Shown here: piece by piece, positions 14,539-22,548 of the stretch
How the letters are laid out: each line of letters starts with the position of its first letter
Numbering within the stretch: position 1 is the stretch's first letter
NCBI GenBank assembly: GCA_016714685.1
Contig: JADKCH010000003.1
Span: 62,001-126,000, forward strand
DNA: 64,000 bases
Reading direction: 5' to 3'
Source of the DNA: Candidatus Geothrix odensensis
GTDB lineage: Bacteria > Acidobacteriota > Holophagae > Holophagales > Holophagaceae
Translations under genes and position numbers: made by a program
The notes under the pieces: generated by a model
Databases searched by the model: none
Told to the model about the DNA's origin: nothing
The model's input: only the letters and a program-made list of their open reading frames with translations

Positions 14539-15264
14539 TCAGTCCTTTTGCGGTGCCGGTTCCACCGGCGGCTGGACCACTTCCCAGCCATCCTCGGTGC
14601 GGCCGTGGACCTTCTCCTGGGTGTGGGTGATCACCTCGGCCTCGATCGAATGTTCCTGCCCACCGCGCCGGATGATCCCCCGGAACTTGATGGACCAGGT
14701 GGTGACGCCGTCCACCTCCTCCATATCCGGATAGACCGTCACGGTGCCCGGCACCCCCTCCCTTCCCCGCTTGAAGGCCGGTGCCGAGGGATTGTAGGGG
14801 TTCTTGAAGGCCTGGATGCCGGGGTCCCGCGACAGGGCCTGGATCACCGCATCCTGGGAGGGGACCTGGCCCGGGGCCTTGGCGTGCAGATCCGCCACGA
14901 TAGCCTCCGCCTGTTGGCGGGCGGTTTCGACCATGGCCTGCACGGCCATTTCCCGGGCGCGCTCGCGCTGGCCCAGGAGGGCCGGGATGGCGATGGCGCT
15001 GACGATGCCGACGAAGGGGAGCATCAGGACCGGGAGCACCAGCCCGATGATGCCCGTCACCAGGCCCGTGGCCGGCACGGGCAGGTAGGTCTGCGGTTCG
15101 GCCTTGGCGAGGCGCTTGGCCTTGGCCTGCTGCACCAGCGCGACGATGCCGAGGACGATGGCGATGGGGAAGCCGACGCAGGTCAGGGCGAAGACGATGG
15201 CCAGGATGCCGCAGAGCTTGGCGGCCTTGGCGCCGGGGGCGGGCGTCAGGAAAGCATCGGACAT
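14539..15264 (-). CDS. DUF4190-like membrane protein with a pilin-like segment
   Basis: This 241-residue protein has GGAG 8 nt before its ATG. Two hydrophobic segments near the N-terminus (about residues 18-43, then 68-95) resemble the DUF4190 two-span arrangement. The second ends in IAIPALLGQRERAREMA, like the hydrophobic helix of type IV pilin-like proteins but with no prepilin cleavage site before it. The C-terminal 140 residues are soluble and outward or cytoplasmic (orientation unknown). I cannot assign a function. It is convergent with the carbonic anhydrase gene, 3 bp apart. Confidence 0.6.
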   Translation of the reverse strand: MSDAFLTPAPGAKAAKLCGILAIVFALTCVGFPIAIVLGIVALVQQAKAKRLAKAEPQTYLPVPATGLVTGIIGLVLPVLMLPFVGIVSAIAIPALLGQRERAREMAVQAMVETARQQAEAIVADLHAKAPGQVPSQDAVIQALSRDPGIQAFKNPYNPSAPAFKRGREGVPGTVTVYPDMEEVDGVTTWSIKFRGIIRRGGQEHSIEAEVITHTQEKVHGRTEDGWEVVQPPVEPAPQKD

Positions 15265-15361
15265 GTAGATCTCCAGTGGATGCCTCCAGCATTCCACGAA
15301 ATGTCCGGCCAAGAGCATCCCCTTCCCCCTCCATTGAAAGGACGGGTAGACTCTCCGGATC

Positions 15362-16441
15362 ATGTCCCCCCTGCTGATCCTCCGCGTCCACGCCGATCTG
15401 CGCCTTGGGCTGGGCCATGTGGCCCGGGCCCTCGCCCTGGAGGAGGCCTGGCGCGGCCTCGGCGGCCAGGCCTGCCTCGCCATCACGGGCGATGACCGCG
15501 CGCGCCGCGTGGGTGGCGGCACCCATCCCTTCCTGGACCAGCCTCTGGCCTGCGAGGCCATCTACCTCGGCGAGGACCTCCTCGCGCCGCTGCCCGCGGA
15601 CCTCAAGACCCGCGCCGCAGTCGTGCTGGTGGACCAGTGGGATACCACCGCCGGCTTCCTCCAGGCCCTGCGCCCGCTGAAAGTGGCCGTGATGGAGGAC
15701 GACACCGACGCCCATGAGTCGGCGGACCTCCTCTTCCAGCCTTTCCTGGAGGGCGTGCGCTGGCCTGATCACCCCGTGAAGGTCGTGAACGGCTGCAAGG
15801 TGCGCCCCTTTGAGACCGCCTCCGGCGCCTGCCGCGTGCTGAGGGGTTCGCACTTCATCGTGGTGGACCAATCGGCCTTGGCGCTTCGGCCCAAGCGGAT
15901 GCCGCTCCAGCCCCTGGCCGTCCATAAGCTGCTGGTCACCTTCGGCGGCAGCGACGGGCCGAACCTGGCCCAGAAGGCCTACGACACCCTGGCCCGGCTC
16001 GCCGCCGAGGACCGCTGGCGCGGCGCCTGCACGGTGCTCGCGCCCAACGGCATCCAGGGGGACCCCTTCCCCGGCTGCACCGTGGCCCGCAGCCTGCCGG
16101 GCCTCACCCGGCGGATCCCGGACTTCGACGCCCTGTGGTGCTCAGCCGGCGTGACCCTGGCGGAAGCCTTGTGCCTGGGTGTTCCCACGGCCGTCTGGGG
16201 CCAGAACGAGCGCCAGCACGGCATCCTGTCTGACCTGGCCATGGCCAATGGCTGCTTCGACCTGGGCGTCGGCCCCGAGGCGGACCTGCCCATCGTGCGG
16301 GAGGCCCTGGCCCAGTGGCTGGGACCCGAGGGCCAGGACAACCGCCAGGAACAGGTGCGCGACGGCATGGCCCTGGTGGACGGCATGGCCGCTTCCCGCA
16401 TCGCCCAGGAGCTGTGGCAGCTCACGGGAAGCTCCAGGTAG
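15362..16441 (+). CDS. PseG-like glycosyltransferase-fold hydrolase
   Basis: This 359-residue protein resembles PseG, the UDP-sugar hydrolase of pseudaminic acid synthesis. It has an N-terminal RVHADLRLGLGHVARALAL (nucleotide-sugar fold), LVTFGGSDGPNLAQKAYDTL in the second Rossmann domain near residue 185, and SAGVTLAEALCLGVPTAVWGQNERQ near 262, typical of the MurG/PseG GT-B fold. No other pseudaminic or legionaminic acid genes are nearby, so its substrate could be another nucleotide sugar. The gene stands alone before the ribosomal protein operon. Confidence 0.65.
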   Translation: MSPLLILRVHADLRLGLGHVARALALEEAWRGLGGQACLAITGDDRARRVGGGTHPFLDQPLACEAIYLGEDLLAPLPADLKTRAAVVLVDQWDTTAGFLQALRPLKVAVMEDDTDAHESADLLFQPFLEGVRWPDHPVKVVNGCKVRPFETASGACRVLRGSHFIVVDQSALALRPKRMPLQPLAVHKLLVTFGGSDGPNLAQKAYDTLARLAAEDRWRGACTVLAPNGIQGDPFPGCTVARSLPGLTRRIPDFDALWCSAGVTLAEALCLGVPTAVWGQNERQHGILSDLAMANGCFDLGVGPEADLPIVREALAQWLGPEGQDNRQEQVRDGMALVDGMAASRIAQELWQLTGSSR

Positions 16442-16451
16442 AAATCCCGGC

Positions 16452-16480
16452 TTGACCCTCCGGCCCGCCAGCGATAAGCT
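16452..16480 (+). promoter_or_regulatory. Promoter of rplM-rpsI
   Basis: TTGACC (16452-16457), a 17-bp spacer and TAAGCT (16475-16480) form a sigma-70-type promoter about 70 bp before the rplM start. Confidence 0.55.
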
Positions 16481-16549
16481 TTCCCTTCTGTGAATTCTCC
16501 GCCCATGGGGTGGTGTGTTTGCGGTTCGATCGTGATCCCGGAGCAGGCC

Positions 16550-16984
16550 ATGAGCACGTACTTCCCGAAAGCCAATGATGTCAAGCGCCAGTGGTTCCTG
16601 GTGGACGCCACGGGCGTCGCCGTGGGCCGCCTGAGCACCACCGTCGCGGACGTCCTATCCGGCAAGAACAAGCCGACCTGGACCCCCTTCCTCGATACCG
16701 GCGACCACGTCATCGTCATCAACGCCGAGAAAGCCGTGCTGACCGGCAAGAAGGGCGTGCAGAAGATGTACCGTCGCACCACCACCCAGCCCGGCTCCAT
16801 GAAGGAAGTCCGCGCCGAAGTGCTGAAGGCGACCTTCCCCGAGCGCATCATCGAGAGCGCGGTCAAGGGCATGCTGCCCAAGGGCCCCCTCGGTCGGGCG
16901 ATGTATCGCAAGCTCAAGGTCTACGCGGGCCCCGAGCACGACCAGTCCGCCCAGCAGCCCCAGATCCTGACCATCCAGAAGTAG
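16550..16984 (+). CDS. rplM: 50S ribosomal protein L13
   Basis: This 144-residue L13 has the usual length. WFLVDATGVAVGRLSTTVADVLSGK, then HVIVINAEKAVLTGKK and MLPKGPLGRAMYRKLKVYAGPEHDQSAQQP are family signatures. The start at 16550 is preferred over the upstream in-frame ATG because GGAG precedes it and the homologous region begins there. It forms the conserved rplM-rpsI pair, 13 bp from rpsI, and assembles early on 23S rRNA. Confidence 0.97.
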   Translation: MSTYFPKANDVKRQWFLVDATGVAVGRLSTTVADVLSGKNKPTWTPFLDTGDHVIVINAEKAVLTGKKGVQKMYRRTTTQPGSMKEVRAEVLKATFPERIIESAVKGMLPKGPLGRAMYRKLKVYAGPEHDQSAQQPQILTIQK

Positions 16985-16997
16985 AGGCGAGGACATC

Positions 16998-17390
16998 ATG
17001 GCCATTTCCCAGAACTACGGAACCGGTCGCCGCAAGAGCGCGGCCGCCCGCGCCTTCCTGCGCCCCGGCACCGGCAAGATCACCGTCAACGGCCGCACCC
17101 TGGAGAACTACTTCCCCAACGCCGTGCTCCGCATGATGGTCCACCAGCCCCTGGTGCTGGCCGACCTCGACGGCAAGTTCGACATGATCATCAGCGTGTG
17201 CGGCGGCGGCCCCGCCGGCCAGGCCTCCGCCATCCGCCTGGGCATCTCCCGCGCCCTGCTCGGCTACAACGACCAGCTCAAGTCCCTGCTGCGCGGTGCC
17301 GGTCTCCTGACCCGTGATCCCCGCATGAAGGAGCGCAAGAAGCCCGGTCGCAAGGCCGCCCGTCGCCGCTTCCAGTTCAGCAAGCGCTAG
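16998..17390 (+). CDS. rpsI: 30S ribosomal protein S9
   Basis: This 130-residue S9 shows GTGRRKSAAARAFLRPGTG at the start, ICVCGGGPAGQASAIRLGISRAL-type core (here SVCGGGPAGQASAIRLGI) and the basic C-terminal tail ERKKPGRKAARRRFQFSKR that reaches the P-site tRNA. It follows rplM with GAGG before the ATG and is closed by a strong terminator. Confidence 0.97.
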   Translation: MAISQNYGTGRRKSAAARAFLRPGTGKITVNGRTLENYFPNAVLRMMVHQPLVLADLDGKFDMIISVCGGGPAGQASAIRLGISRALLGYNDQLKSLLRGAGLLTRDPRMKERKKPGRKAARRRFQFSKR

Positions 17391-17400
17391 TCCGTCTCTG

Positions 17401-17433
17401 GAAGGGGGATCCTCGGATCCCCCTTCTGTTTTT
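17401..17433 (+). terminator. Terminator of rplM-rpsI
   Basis: A perfect 12-bp stem, GAAGGGGGATCC with GGATCCCCCTTC around TC, is followed by TGTTTTT. It ends the ribosomal operon 10 bp after rpsI. Confidence 0.92.
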
Positions 17434-17529
17434 CCGGCCCGCGCAAGCGGGCGATTCGGGCCGAGGGAACCAACCCAACGCCTTTCATCCCACCCGCGGC
17501 GCCTTCGCCGCTTGACCAGGGAGGCCAGC

Positions 17530-18282
17530 ATGGCTGCCATCCAGATGAAGGAACTCCTCGAGGCCGGTGCCCATTTCGGACACCAGACCAAGCGTTGGAA
17601 TCCCAAGATGAAGAAGTACATCTTCGGGGCCCGCAACAGCATCTACATCATCGACCTCCAGAAGACCCTGCGCCTCTGGAACACCGCGGCGAACTTCCTC
17701 ACCAAGTCCGCCTCCGAAGGGAAGAACTTCCTCTTCGTGGCCACCAAGCCCCAGGCCCAGGAGCTCATCGCCGAGCAGGCCGCCCGCTGCGGCGCCTTCT
17801 ACGTGAACAACCGCTGGCTGGGCGGCATGCTGACCAACTTCGCCACCATCAAGAAGAGCCTGGAGAAGTTCCGCGAGATCGAGGCCACCCTGGCCGATCC
17901 CGCCCGCACGGCCCTGCTCTCCAAGAAGGAACTGCTCACCCTGAACCGCACCCGCCTGAAGCTGGAGGCCTCCTTCCACGGCATCCGCGACATGCGCGCG
18001 CTGCCTGATGTCATCTTCGTCATCGATCCGCACCGCGAGGACATCGCCGTCACCGAGGCCAAGAAGATCGGCATCAAGGTCGTGGGCATCGTGGACACCA
18101 ACTGCGACCCCGACATGGTGGACTACGTGATCCCCGCCAATGACGACGCGATCCGCTCCATCCTGCTCTTCTCCGAGCGCGTGGCCGATTCCATCCTCGA
18201 AGGGCGCCAGTCCTTCCGGGACAAGGGCGACAGCGACGACATGAAGAAGATGATGGCCGAAAAAATGGAAGTCGAGGGCTAG
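17530..18282 (+). CDS. rpsB: 30S ribosomal protein S2
   Basis: This 250-residue S2 starts at 17530 with GGGAGG upstream; an in-frame ATG 18 bp earlier is less likely. MKELLEAGAHFGHQTKRWNPKMKKYIF and NRWLGGMLTNFATIKKS are diagnostic, as is PDVIFVIDPHREDIAVTEAKK. It heads the conserved rpsB-tsf-pyrH order. The 96-bp leader between the previous terminator and this start holds no structure I can name. Confidence 0.97.
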   Translation: MAAIQMKELLEAGAHFGHQTKRWNPKMKKYIFGARNSIYIIDLQKTLRLWNTAANFLTKSASEGKNFLFVATKPQAQELIAEQAARCGAFYVNNRWLGGMLTNFATIKKSLEKFREIEATLADPARTALLSKKELLTLNRTRLKLEASFHGIRDMRALPDVIFVIDPHREDIAVTEAKKIGIKVVGIVDTNCDPDMVDYVIPANDDAIRSILLFSERVADSILEGRQSFRDKGDSDDMKKMMAEKMEVEG

Positions 18283-18301
18283 ACCCAACCCACCCATTCG
18301 T

Positions 18302-18332
18302 CAGCCATCGGTGGTTCCCCCGCTGATGGCTG
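18302..18332 (+). other. Hairpin between rpsB and tsf
   Basis: CAGCCATC (18302-18309) pairs with GATGGCTG (18325-18332) around a 15-base loop. There is no U-tract, so it may tune tsf expression or RNA stability rather than end transcription. Confidence 0.4.
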
Positions 18333-18364
18333 ATGCTCTGAATCCCCAACGATCAGGAGACGAC

Positions 18365-19015
18365 ATGGCATTCACCGCCCTAGACGTGAAGGCACTGCGC
18401 GAGAAGACCGGCCTCGGCATGATGGACTGCAAGAAGGCCCTGGAAGAGAGCAACGGCGACATGGAGCAGGCCAACGAGTGGCTGCGCAAGAAGGGCCTGG
18501 CGGCCTCCGCCAAGAAGGCCGACCGCATCGCCGCCGAAGGCATCGTGGAAGCCTACATCCACCCCGGCGGTCGCGTGGGCGTGCTGGTCGAAGTCAACTC
18601 CGAGACCGACTTCGTGGCCCGCAACGAGGCCTTCCAGCGCCTGGTCAAGGAGATCGCGATGCACATCGCGGCCGCCGATCCCGCGCCCCGCTTCGTCACC
18701 AAGGACGAGGTCACCCAGGACTTCCTCGACACCGAGAAGCGCATCGCCACCGAACAGGCCCTGGCCACCGGCAAGCCCGCCAACATCGTCGAGCGCATCG
18801 TCGAGGGCAAGATGAACAGCATCTTCAAGGAGGTCTGCCTCCTCGAGCAGCCCTTCATCATGAACCCCGACCTCACCATCCAGCAGTACCTGTCCCAGAA
18901 GACCGCGGAGATCGGCGAGAAGCTCAGCATCCGCCGCTTCACGAAGTACATCATGGGCGAGGGCCTCGAGAAGCGCAGCGAGAACTTCGCCGCTGAAGTG
19001 GCCGCCGCCAAGTAA
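18365..19015 (+). CDS. tsf: Elongation factor Ts (short form)
   Basis: This 216-residue EF-Ts recycles EF-Tu by exchanging GDP for GTP. The N-terminal UBA-like domain LREKTGLGMMDCKKALEES and the core VNSETDFVARN are intact. It is shorter than E. coli EF-Ts (283), as in Thermus-type proteins that lack part of the coiled coil and one subdomain. AGGAGA lies 5 nt before the ATG. A clear terminator follows, so pyrH has its own promoter or read-through. Confidence 0.96.
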   Translation: MAFTALDVKALREKTGLGMMDCKKALEESNGDMEQANEWLRKKGLAASAKKADRIAAEGIVEAYIHPGGRVGVLVEVNSETDFVARNEAFQRLVKEIAMHIAAADPAPRFVTKDEVTQDFLDTEKRIATEQALATGKPANIVERIVEGKMNSIFKEVCLLEQPFIMNPDLTIQQYLSQKTAEIGEKLSIRRFTKYIMGEGLEKRSENFAAEVAAAK

Positions 19016-19036
19016 GGTTTTGAATCAACCAGGCGA

Positions 19037-19063
19037 GGGCGGCATCCGTGCCGCCCTTTTTTT
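19037..19063 (+). terminator. Terminator after tsf
   Basis: GGGCGGCA pairs with TGCCGCCC around TCCG and is followed by seven T residues (19057-19063). It ends 35 bp before the pyrH start. Confidence 0.93.
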
Positions 19064-19098
19064 GGGCTAGGCTTCATTTATCAACTCCCGGGGTACCC

Positions 19099-19803
19099 AT
19101 GAAATTCAAACGCATCCTCCTCAAGCTCTCCGGCGAGGCCCTCATGGGCGAGCAGAAGGGCGGCATCGACCCGGCCGTGGTGTCCATGATCGCGGACCAG
19201 GTGAAGACCATCCGCGAGATGGGCGTGGAGGTGGGCCTGGTCATCGGCGGCGGCAACATCTTCCGCGGCGTGGCCGGCGCCACCAAGGGCATGGACCGCA
19301 CCACCGCCGACCACATGGGCATGCTGGCCACCATGATCAACGCCCTGGCCCTGCAGGACGCCCTGGAGCACAAGGGCGTGCACACCCGCACCCTGTCCGG
19401 CCTGGAGATGCCCAAGGTCACCGAGACCTACATCCGCCGCCGCGCCACCCGCCACCTGGAGAAGGGCCGCGTGGTCATCTTCGGCGCGGGCACCGGCAAC
19501 CCCTACTTCAGCACCGACACCGCCGCCGCGCTGCGGGCCAACGAGGTCAACGCCGAGGTGGTGATGAAGGCCACCAACGTGGATGGCATCTACACCGCCG
19601 ACCCCAAGAAGGATCCCACCGCCACGCGCTTCGACCACATCAGCTTCCAGGAGGTGCTCGAGAAGGGCCTCAAGGTCATGGACGCGCCCGCCATCGCCCT
19701 GTGCATGGACAACAAGCTGCCCATCCTCGTCTTCGACATGAACAAGCCCGGCAACCTCGTCGCAGCCGTCAATGGCGAACCCGTGGGGACGCTGGTCAAC
19801 TGA
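19099..19803 (+). CDS. pyrH: UMP kinase
   Basis: This 234-residue amino-acid-kinase-fold enzyme phosphorylates UMP to UDP. KRILLKLSGEALMG at the start, GGGNIFRG near residue 54, GTGNPYFSTDTAAALRA near 133 and NVDGIYTADP near 162 are PyrH signatures. The ribosome binding site is weak (GGGG upstream). The usual neighbour frr is missing; instead a 70-bp near-copy of the pyrH 3' end lies 97 bp downstream, followed by a convergent kinase gene. Confidence 0.96.
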   Translation: MKFKRILLKLSGEALMGEQKGGIDPAVVSMIADQVKTIREMGVEVGLVIGGGNIFRGVAGATKGMDRTTADHMGMLATMINALALQDALEHKGVHTRTLSGLEMPKVTETYIRRRATRHLEKGRVVIFGAGTGNPYFSTDTAAALRANEVNAEVVMKATNVDGIYTADPKKDPTATRFDHISFQEVLEKGLKVMDAPAIALCMDNKLPILVFDMNKPGNLVAAVNGEPVGTLVN

Positions 19804-19861
19804 GCGACCCATATACCCGTGCGAAATGAGCGTGATTCGCTCCTCACCGGGTCCCGACTTC

Positions 19862-19882
19862 ACGGGCTCCCCCGGAGCCCGT
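19862..19882 (+). terminator. Hairpin after pyrH, possible terminator
   Basis: ACGGGCTCC and GGAGCCCGT form a perfect 9-bp stem around CCC, 59 bp after the pyrH stop and before the duplicated tail. There is no U-tract. Confidence 0.45.
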
Positions 19883-19900
19883 TCCGTCACCCGGTGGTCG

Positions 19901-19970
19901 CGACATGAACAAGCCCGGCAACCTCGTGGCGGCCGTCAATGGCGAGGCCGTGGGAACGCTGGTCAACTGA
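19901..19970 (+). pseudogene. Duplicated 3' end of pyrH
   Basis: These 70 bp repeat the last 70 bp of pyrH (19734-19803) with 65 identities, including the TGA stop. Four of the five differences are silent and the fifth changes Pro to Ala, so the two copies diverged under coding selection. The fragment has no start region of its own and is not expected to be expressed. It looks like the remnant left when one pyrH allele was replaced by another through recombination, or a partial tandem duplication. It ends 12 bp before the stop of the convergent kinase gene. Confidence 0.85.
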
Positions 19971-19982
19971 CCGGGAGGCAGG

Positions 19983-22502
19983 TCAGCCCAGCACCTTCCC
20001 CACCGCCGCCAGCAGTTCGTCCCCACTGAACGGCTTGCGCAGGAAGGGGGCCTGGGGATCCGGTGCCGCCTCGTTCAGGGCGTACCCGCTCCAGCGGATC
20101 ACAGGGCCGGCGAAGCCCAGGGCCCGCATGTCCCGCAGAGCCTCCTCGCCCCCCTGCCTGGGCATGGTCAGGTCCAGCAGCACGAGGCGCAGTTCCTGCC
20201 GATGGGCGCGGACGTGCTCCACGGCCTGCACGCCATCCTCCGCGACGATGACTTCGAATCCAGAGCGTTCCAGGACGCGCCGGGCAAAATCGCGGATGCC
20301 CGGTTCGTCATCGGCCACCAGCACGAGGCCGGCACCGACCACCCTGGTCTGGGCCAGCGCGGGTTCGGCGGGCCCGGTCGCAAGGCCCCTCCCGGTCTGC
20401 GCGGGCAGGTAGACCCGGAACAGGGTTCCCGCTCCTGGCCGGCTCTGGATGTCCACGCCGCCGCCGTGGCTTCGTACGATGCCCTGCATGGCCGCCAGGC
20501 CGAGACCCCGGCCCGTGAACTTGGTGGTGAAGAAGGGATCGAAGATGCGGGCCTGGGTCTCCCCATCCATCCCGGCCCCCGTATCCACCACCTCCAGGAA
20601 GACGAAGGAGCCCGGGCTCAGAGCCTCGGCCACGCGCAGGCCGGACACCTCCGTCTCGCCGAGTTCCCGGACCCCGGAACGCAGGGTCACGGTGCCCTCC
20701 GCCTCGCCGATGGCCTCCGCCGCGTTGGTGACCAGGTTCATCACCACCTGTTGGAGCTGGGCGGCATCGGCCGAGACCGGGGGCAGCGCCTCGGCCAGGT
20801 CGTACCTCAGCGTGATGCCCTTCGCGATGGACACGCTGAGCAGCTGCGCGATGTCCTGGATGAGGCGGTTCAGATCGAGCAGCTGGAATTGGACGGTGCC
20901 CCGCCCCGAATAGGCGAGCATCTGCCGCACGAGGTCCGAGGCCCGCCGGCAGGTCTCCTCGATGTTCCAGAGGCAGGTCCGGGCCAGCTCAGGTTCATTC
21001 ACGGCCTCGCGCACCATGCCCGCATTGCCCTGGATGACCGTCAGGAGGTTGTTGAAGTCGTGAGCCACCCCGCCAGCCAGCAGGCCGAGGCTCTCCAGCC
21101 GCTGCGCCTCCAGCAGCTTGCGCTCGACCTTGAGGCGGGCGTCATTGGCCTTCACCCGCTCCGTGACGTCGAAGGCCGTGCCCAGCCCATACACGCGCTC
21201 CCCCAGGGTCACCGTCCCCGCCGCGAAGTCGATCCAGCGGGTCTCGCCCTGCTTCGTCTGGATCCGGAACTCGTATCGGAGGGGCACGGAATCGCCCCGG
21301 AGCCGGGCCCGGGCCCGGGCGGACACCAGCTCCTGGTCCAGGGGATGGACCAGCTTCAAGAAGGGCAGGCCCACGATCTCGCCCAGGGGGTGCCCCGTGA
21401 TCCTGGAACCGGCCTCGTTCATGTACTCGATGCGGTCGGAATAGATGAAAATGCCGCAGGAGGCCGTCTCTGCCACGGACCGGAACCGGGCCTCGCTCTC
21501 CTGGAGCTGGTGGGTGAGCCCCTCCAGCTTGGAGCGGCTGTAGGCCAGGAACAGGGTGAGGCCAAAGGCCAGCAGGCTGACCAAGGCCCCCCCCAGCGCC
21601 ACCGTGCGGGGCCGGTCAACGAGGGCTCCCGTCGCGGTCGGCACGAAGCCCACCACCAGCGTCCACCGCTGGCCCCCCACCGCCAGGGGCGTGTGCCGAG
21701 CCCCGGACCGGAACGCGGTGGCCGAACCCAGCATGGCCACACAAAGATCCCGGTCATAGAGCAGCCCCTCTGCCCGGCAGGAGGGATCATCGTAGATCTC
21801 CACATCCAGGTCGGCGATGGGGCTGACCCCGTACATGGCGCGGAACATCTCGTGGCTGTCGGCCAGACACACCACCAGGCCCTGGAAATCCGCACGGCGG
21901 GCGGCCTGATCGCCGGGAACGGCGAAGCCGCGGAAGACGGGGAACACCAGGGCGATGGAGGGCACCTGCTCGCCTGGGAGATCCAGCCGCTTGGAAACGG
22001 TGAGCTCACCCAGGTCCCTGGCCCTGCCCGCCACCTCCTGGAAGGCGGGAAGGCTCAGCAGGCCCATGCCCTTGGACCCCAGCAGGGCCGCGTTTCCCTC
22101 GTCGCCCAGGAGAGGCAAGGCCCCCGGCCGACCCTCGAGGACACTGCGGGGCACGAACCCAAGCAGGCGCGTCCCCGGCGAGAGGCGCCGCAGGTCCAGA
22201 CTCGCCACGAAGGCCCGCCAGTCCTCCGCCACGAGGTGAGGCCGGCCCACCACCAGGCCCTGGGCCCCGAGCAGCAGCTTGGTCTGCTCCTCGATGCGGT
22301 GCTCCACGGCCTCCCGGGTCTGGGCCAGGGCCCCATCCAGGCGGCTCGCCTGGAAGGAGCGTTCCTGGAGCGTCAGGGTCCGCCAGGCCCAGGTGGTCCC
22401 CCCCAATCCCAGCAGGAGCACCAGCCAAGGCGTTACCTGGCCCAGGGCCTGCAAGTACCGGCCCCGGCGGGCCCGGGGGGACGGCGTGTACGACGGCGAC
22501 AT
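19983..22502 (-). CDS. Hybrid sensor histidine kinase with CHASE, PAS and receiver domains
   Basis: This 839-residue membrane protein has an N-terminal span (VTPWLVLLLGLGGTTWAW, about residues 22-40) and a roughly 250-residue periplasmic CHASE-type sensor. A second span follows (VALGGALVSLLAFGLTLFL), then a PAS domain (YMNEAGSRITGHPLGEIVG), HisKA with the phospho-His in LAGGVAHDFNNLLTVIQGN, a HATPase and a C-terminal receiver (DDEPGIRDF, Asp in LVLLDLTMPRQGG). The start at 22502 precedes the first span; longer in-frame starts would overlap the divergent GlcD-like gene. The ligand and downstream partner are unknown. No separate output regulator is adjacent. Confidence 0.88.
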   Translation of the reverse strand: MSPSYTPSPRARRGRYLQALGQVTPWLVLLLGLGGTTWAWRTLTLQERSFQASRLDGALAQTREAVEHRIEEQTKLLLGAQGLVVGRPHLVAEDWRAFVASLDLRRLSPGTRLLGFVPRSVLEGRPGALPLLGDEGNAALLGSKGMGLLSLPAFQEVAGRARDLGELTVSKRLDLPGEQVPSIALVFPVFRGFAVPGDQAARRADFQGLVVCLADSHEMFRAMYGVSPIADLDVEIYDDPSCRAEGLLYDRDLCVAMLGSATAFRSGARHTPLAVGGQRWTLVVGFVPTATGALVDRPRTVALGGALVSLLAFGLTLFLAYSRSKLEGLTHQLQESEARFRSVAETASCGIFIYSDRIEYMNEAGSRITGHPLGEIVGLPFLKLVHPLDQELVSARARARLRGDSVPLRYEFRIQTKQGETRWIDFAAGTVTLGERVYGLGTAFDVTERVKANDARLKVERKLLEAQRLESLGLLAGGVAHDFNNLLTVIQGNAGMVREAVNEPELARTCLWNIEETCRRASDLVRQMLAYSGRGTVQFQLLDLNRLIQDIAQLLSVSIAKGITLRYDLAEALPPVSADAAQLQQVVMNLVTNAAEAIGEAEGTVTLRSGVRELGETEVSGLRVAEALSPGSFVFLEVVDTGAGMDGETQARIFDPFFTTKFTGRGLGLAAMQGIVRSHGGGVDIQSRPGAGTLFRVYLPAQTGRGLATGPAEPALAQTRVVGAGLVLVADDEPGIRDFARRVLERSGFEVIVAEDGVQAVEHVRAHRQELRLVLLDLTMPRQGGEEALRDMRALGFAGPVIRWSGYALNEAAPDPQAPFLRKPFSGDELLAAVGKVLG

Positions 22503-22548
22503 GAGGGCCAGCTTACCTGCGCCACACGGAATCCGGCACACTGGAAAG

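Noticed and set aside
17434..17529. A ribosomal-protein leader RNA before rpsB
   Set aside because: I could not find a structure that fits a known S2 leader; the GC-rich pairings seen are unremarkable.
19772..20029. An 85-codon plus-strand frame between pyrH and the kinase
   Set aside because: It is out of frame with the duplicated pyrH tail and contains no independent gene signal.
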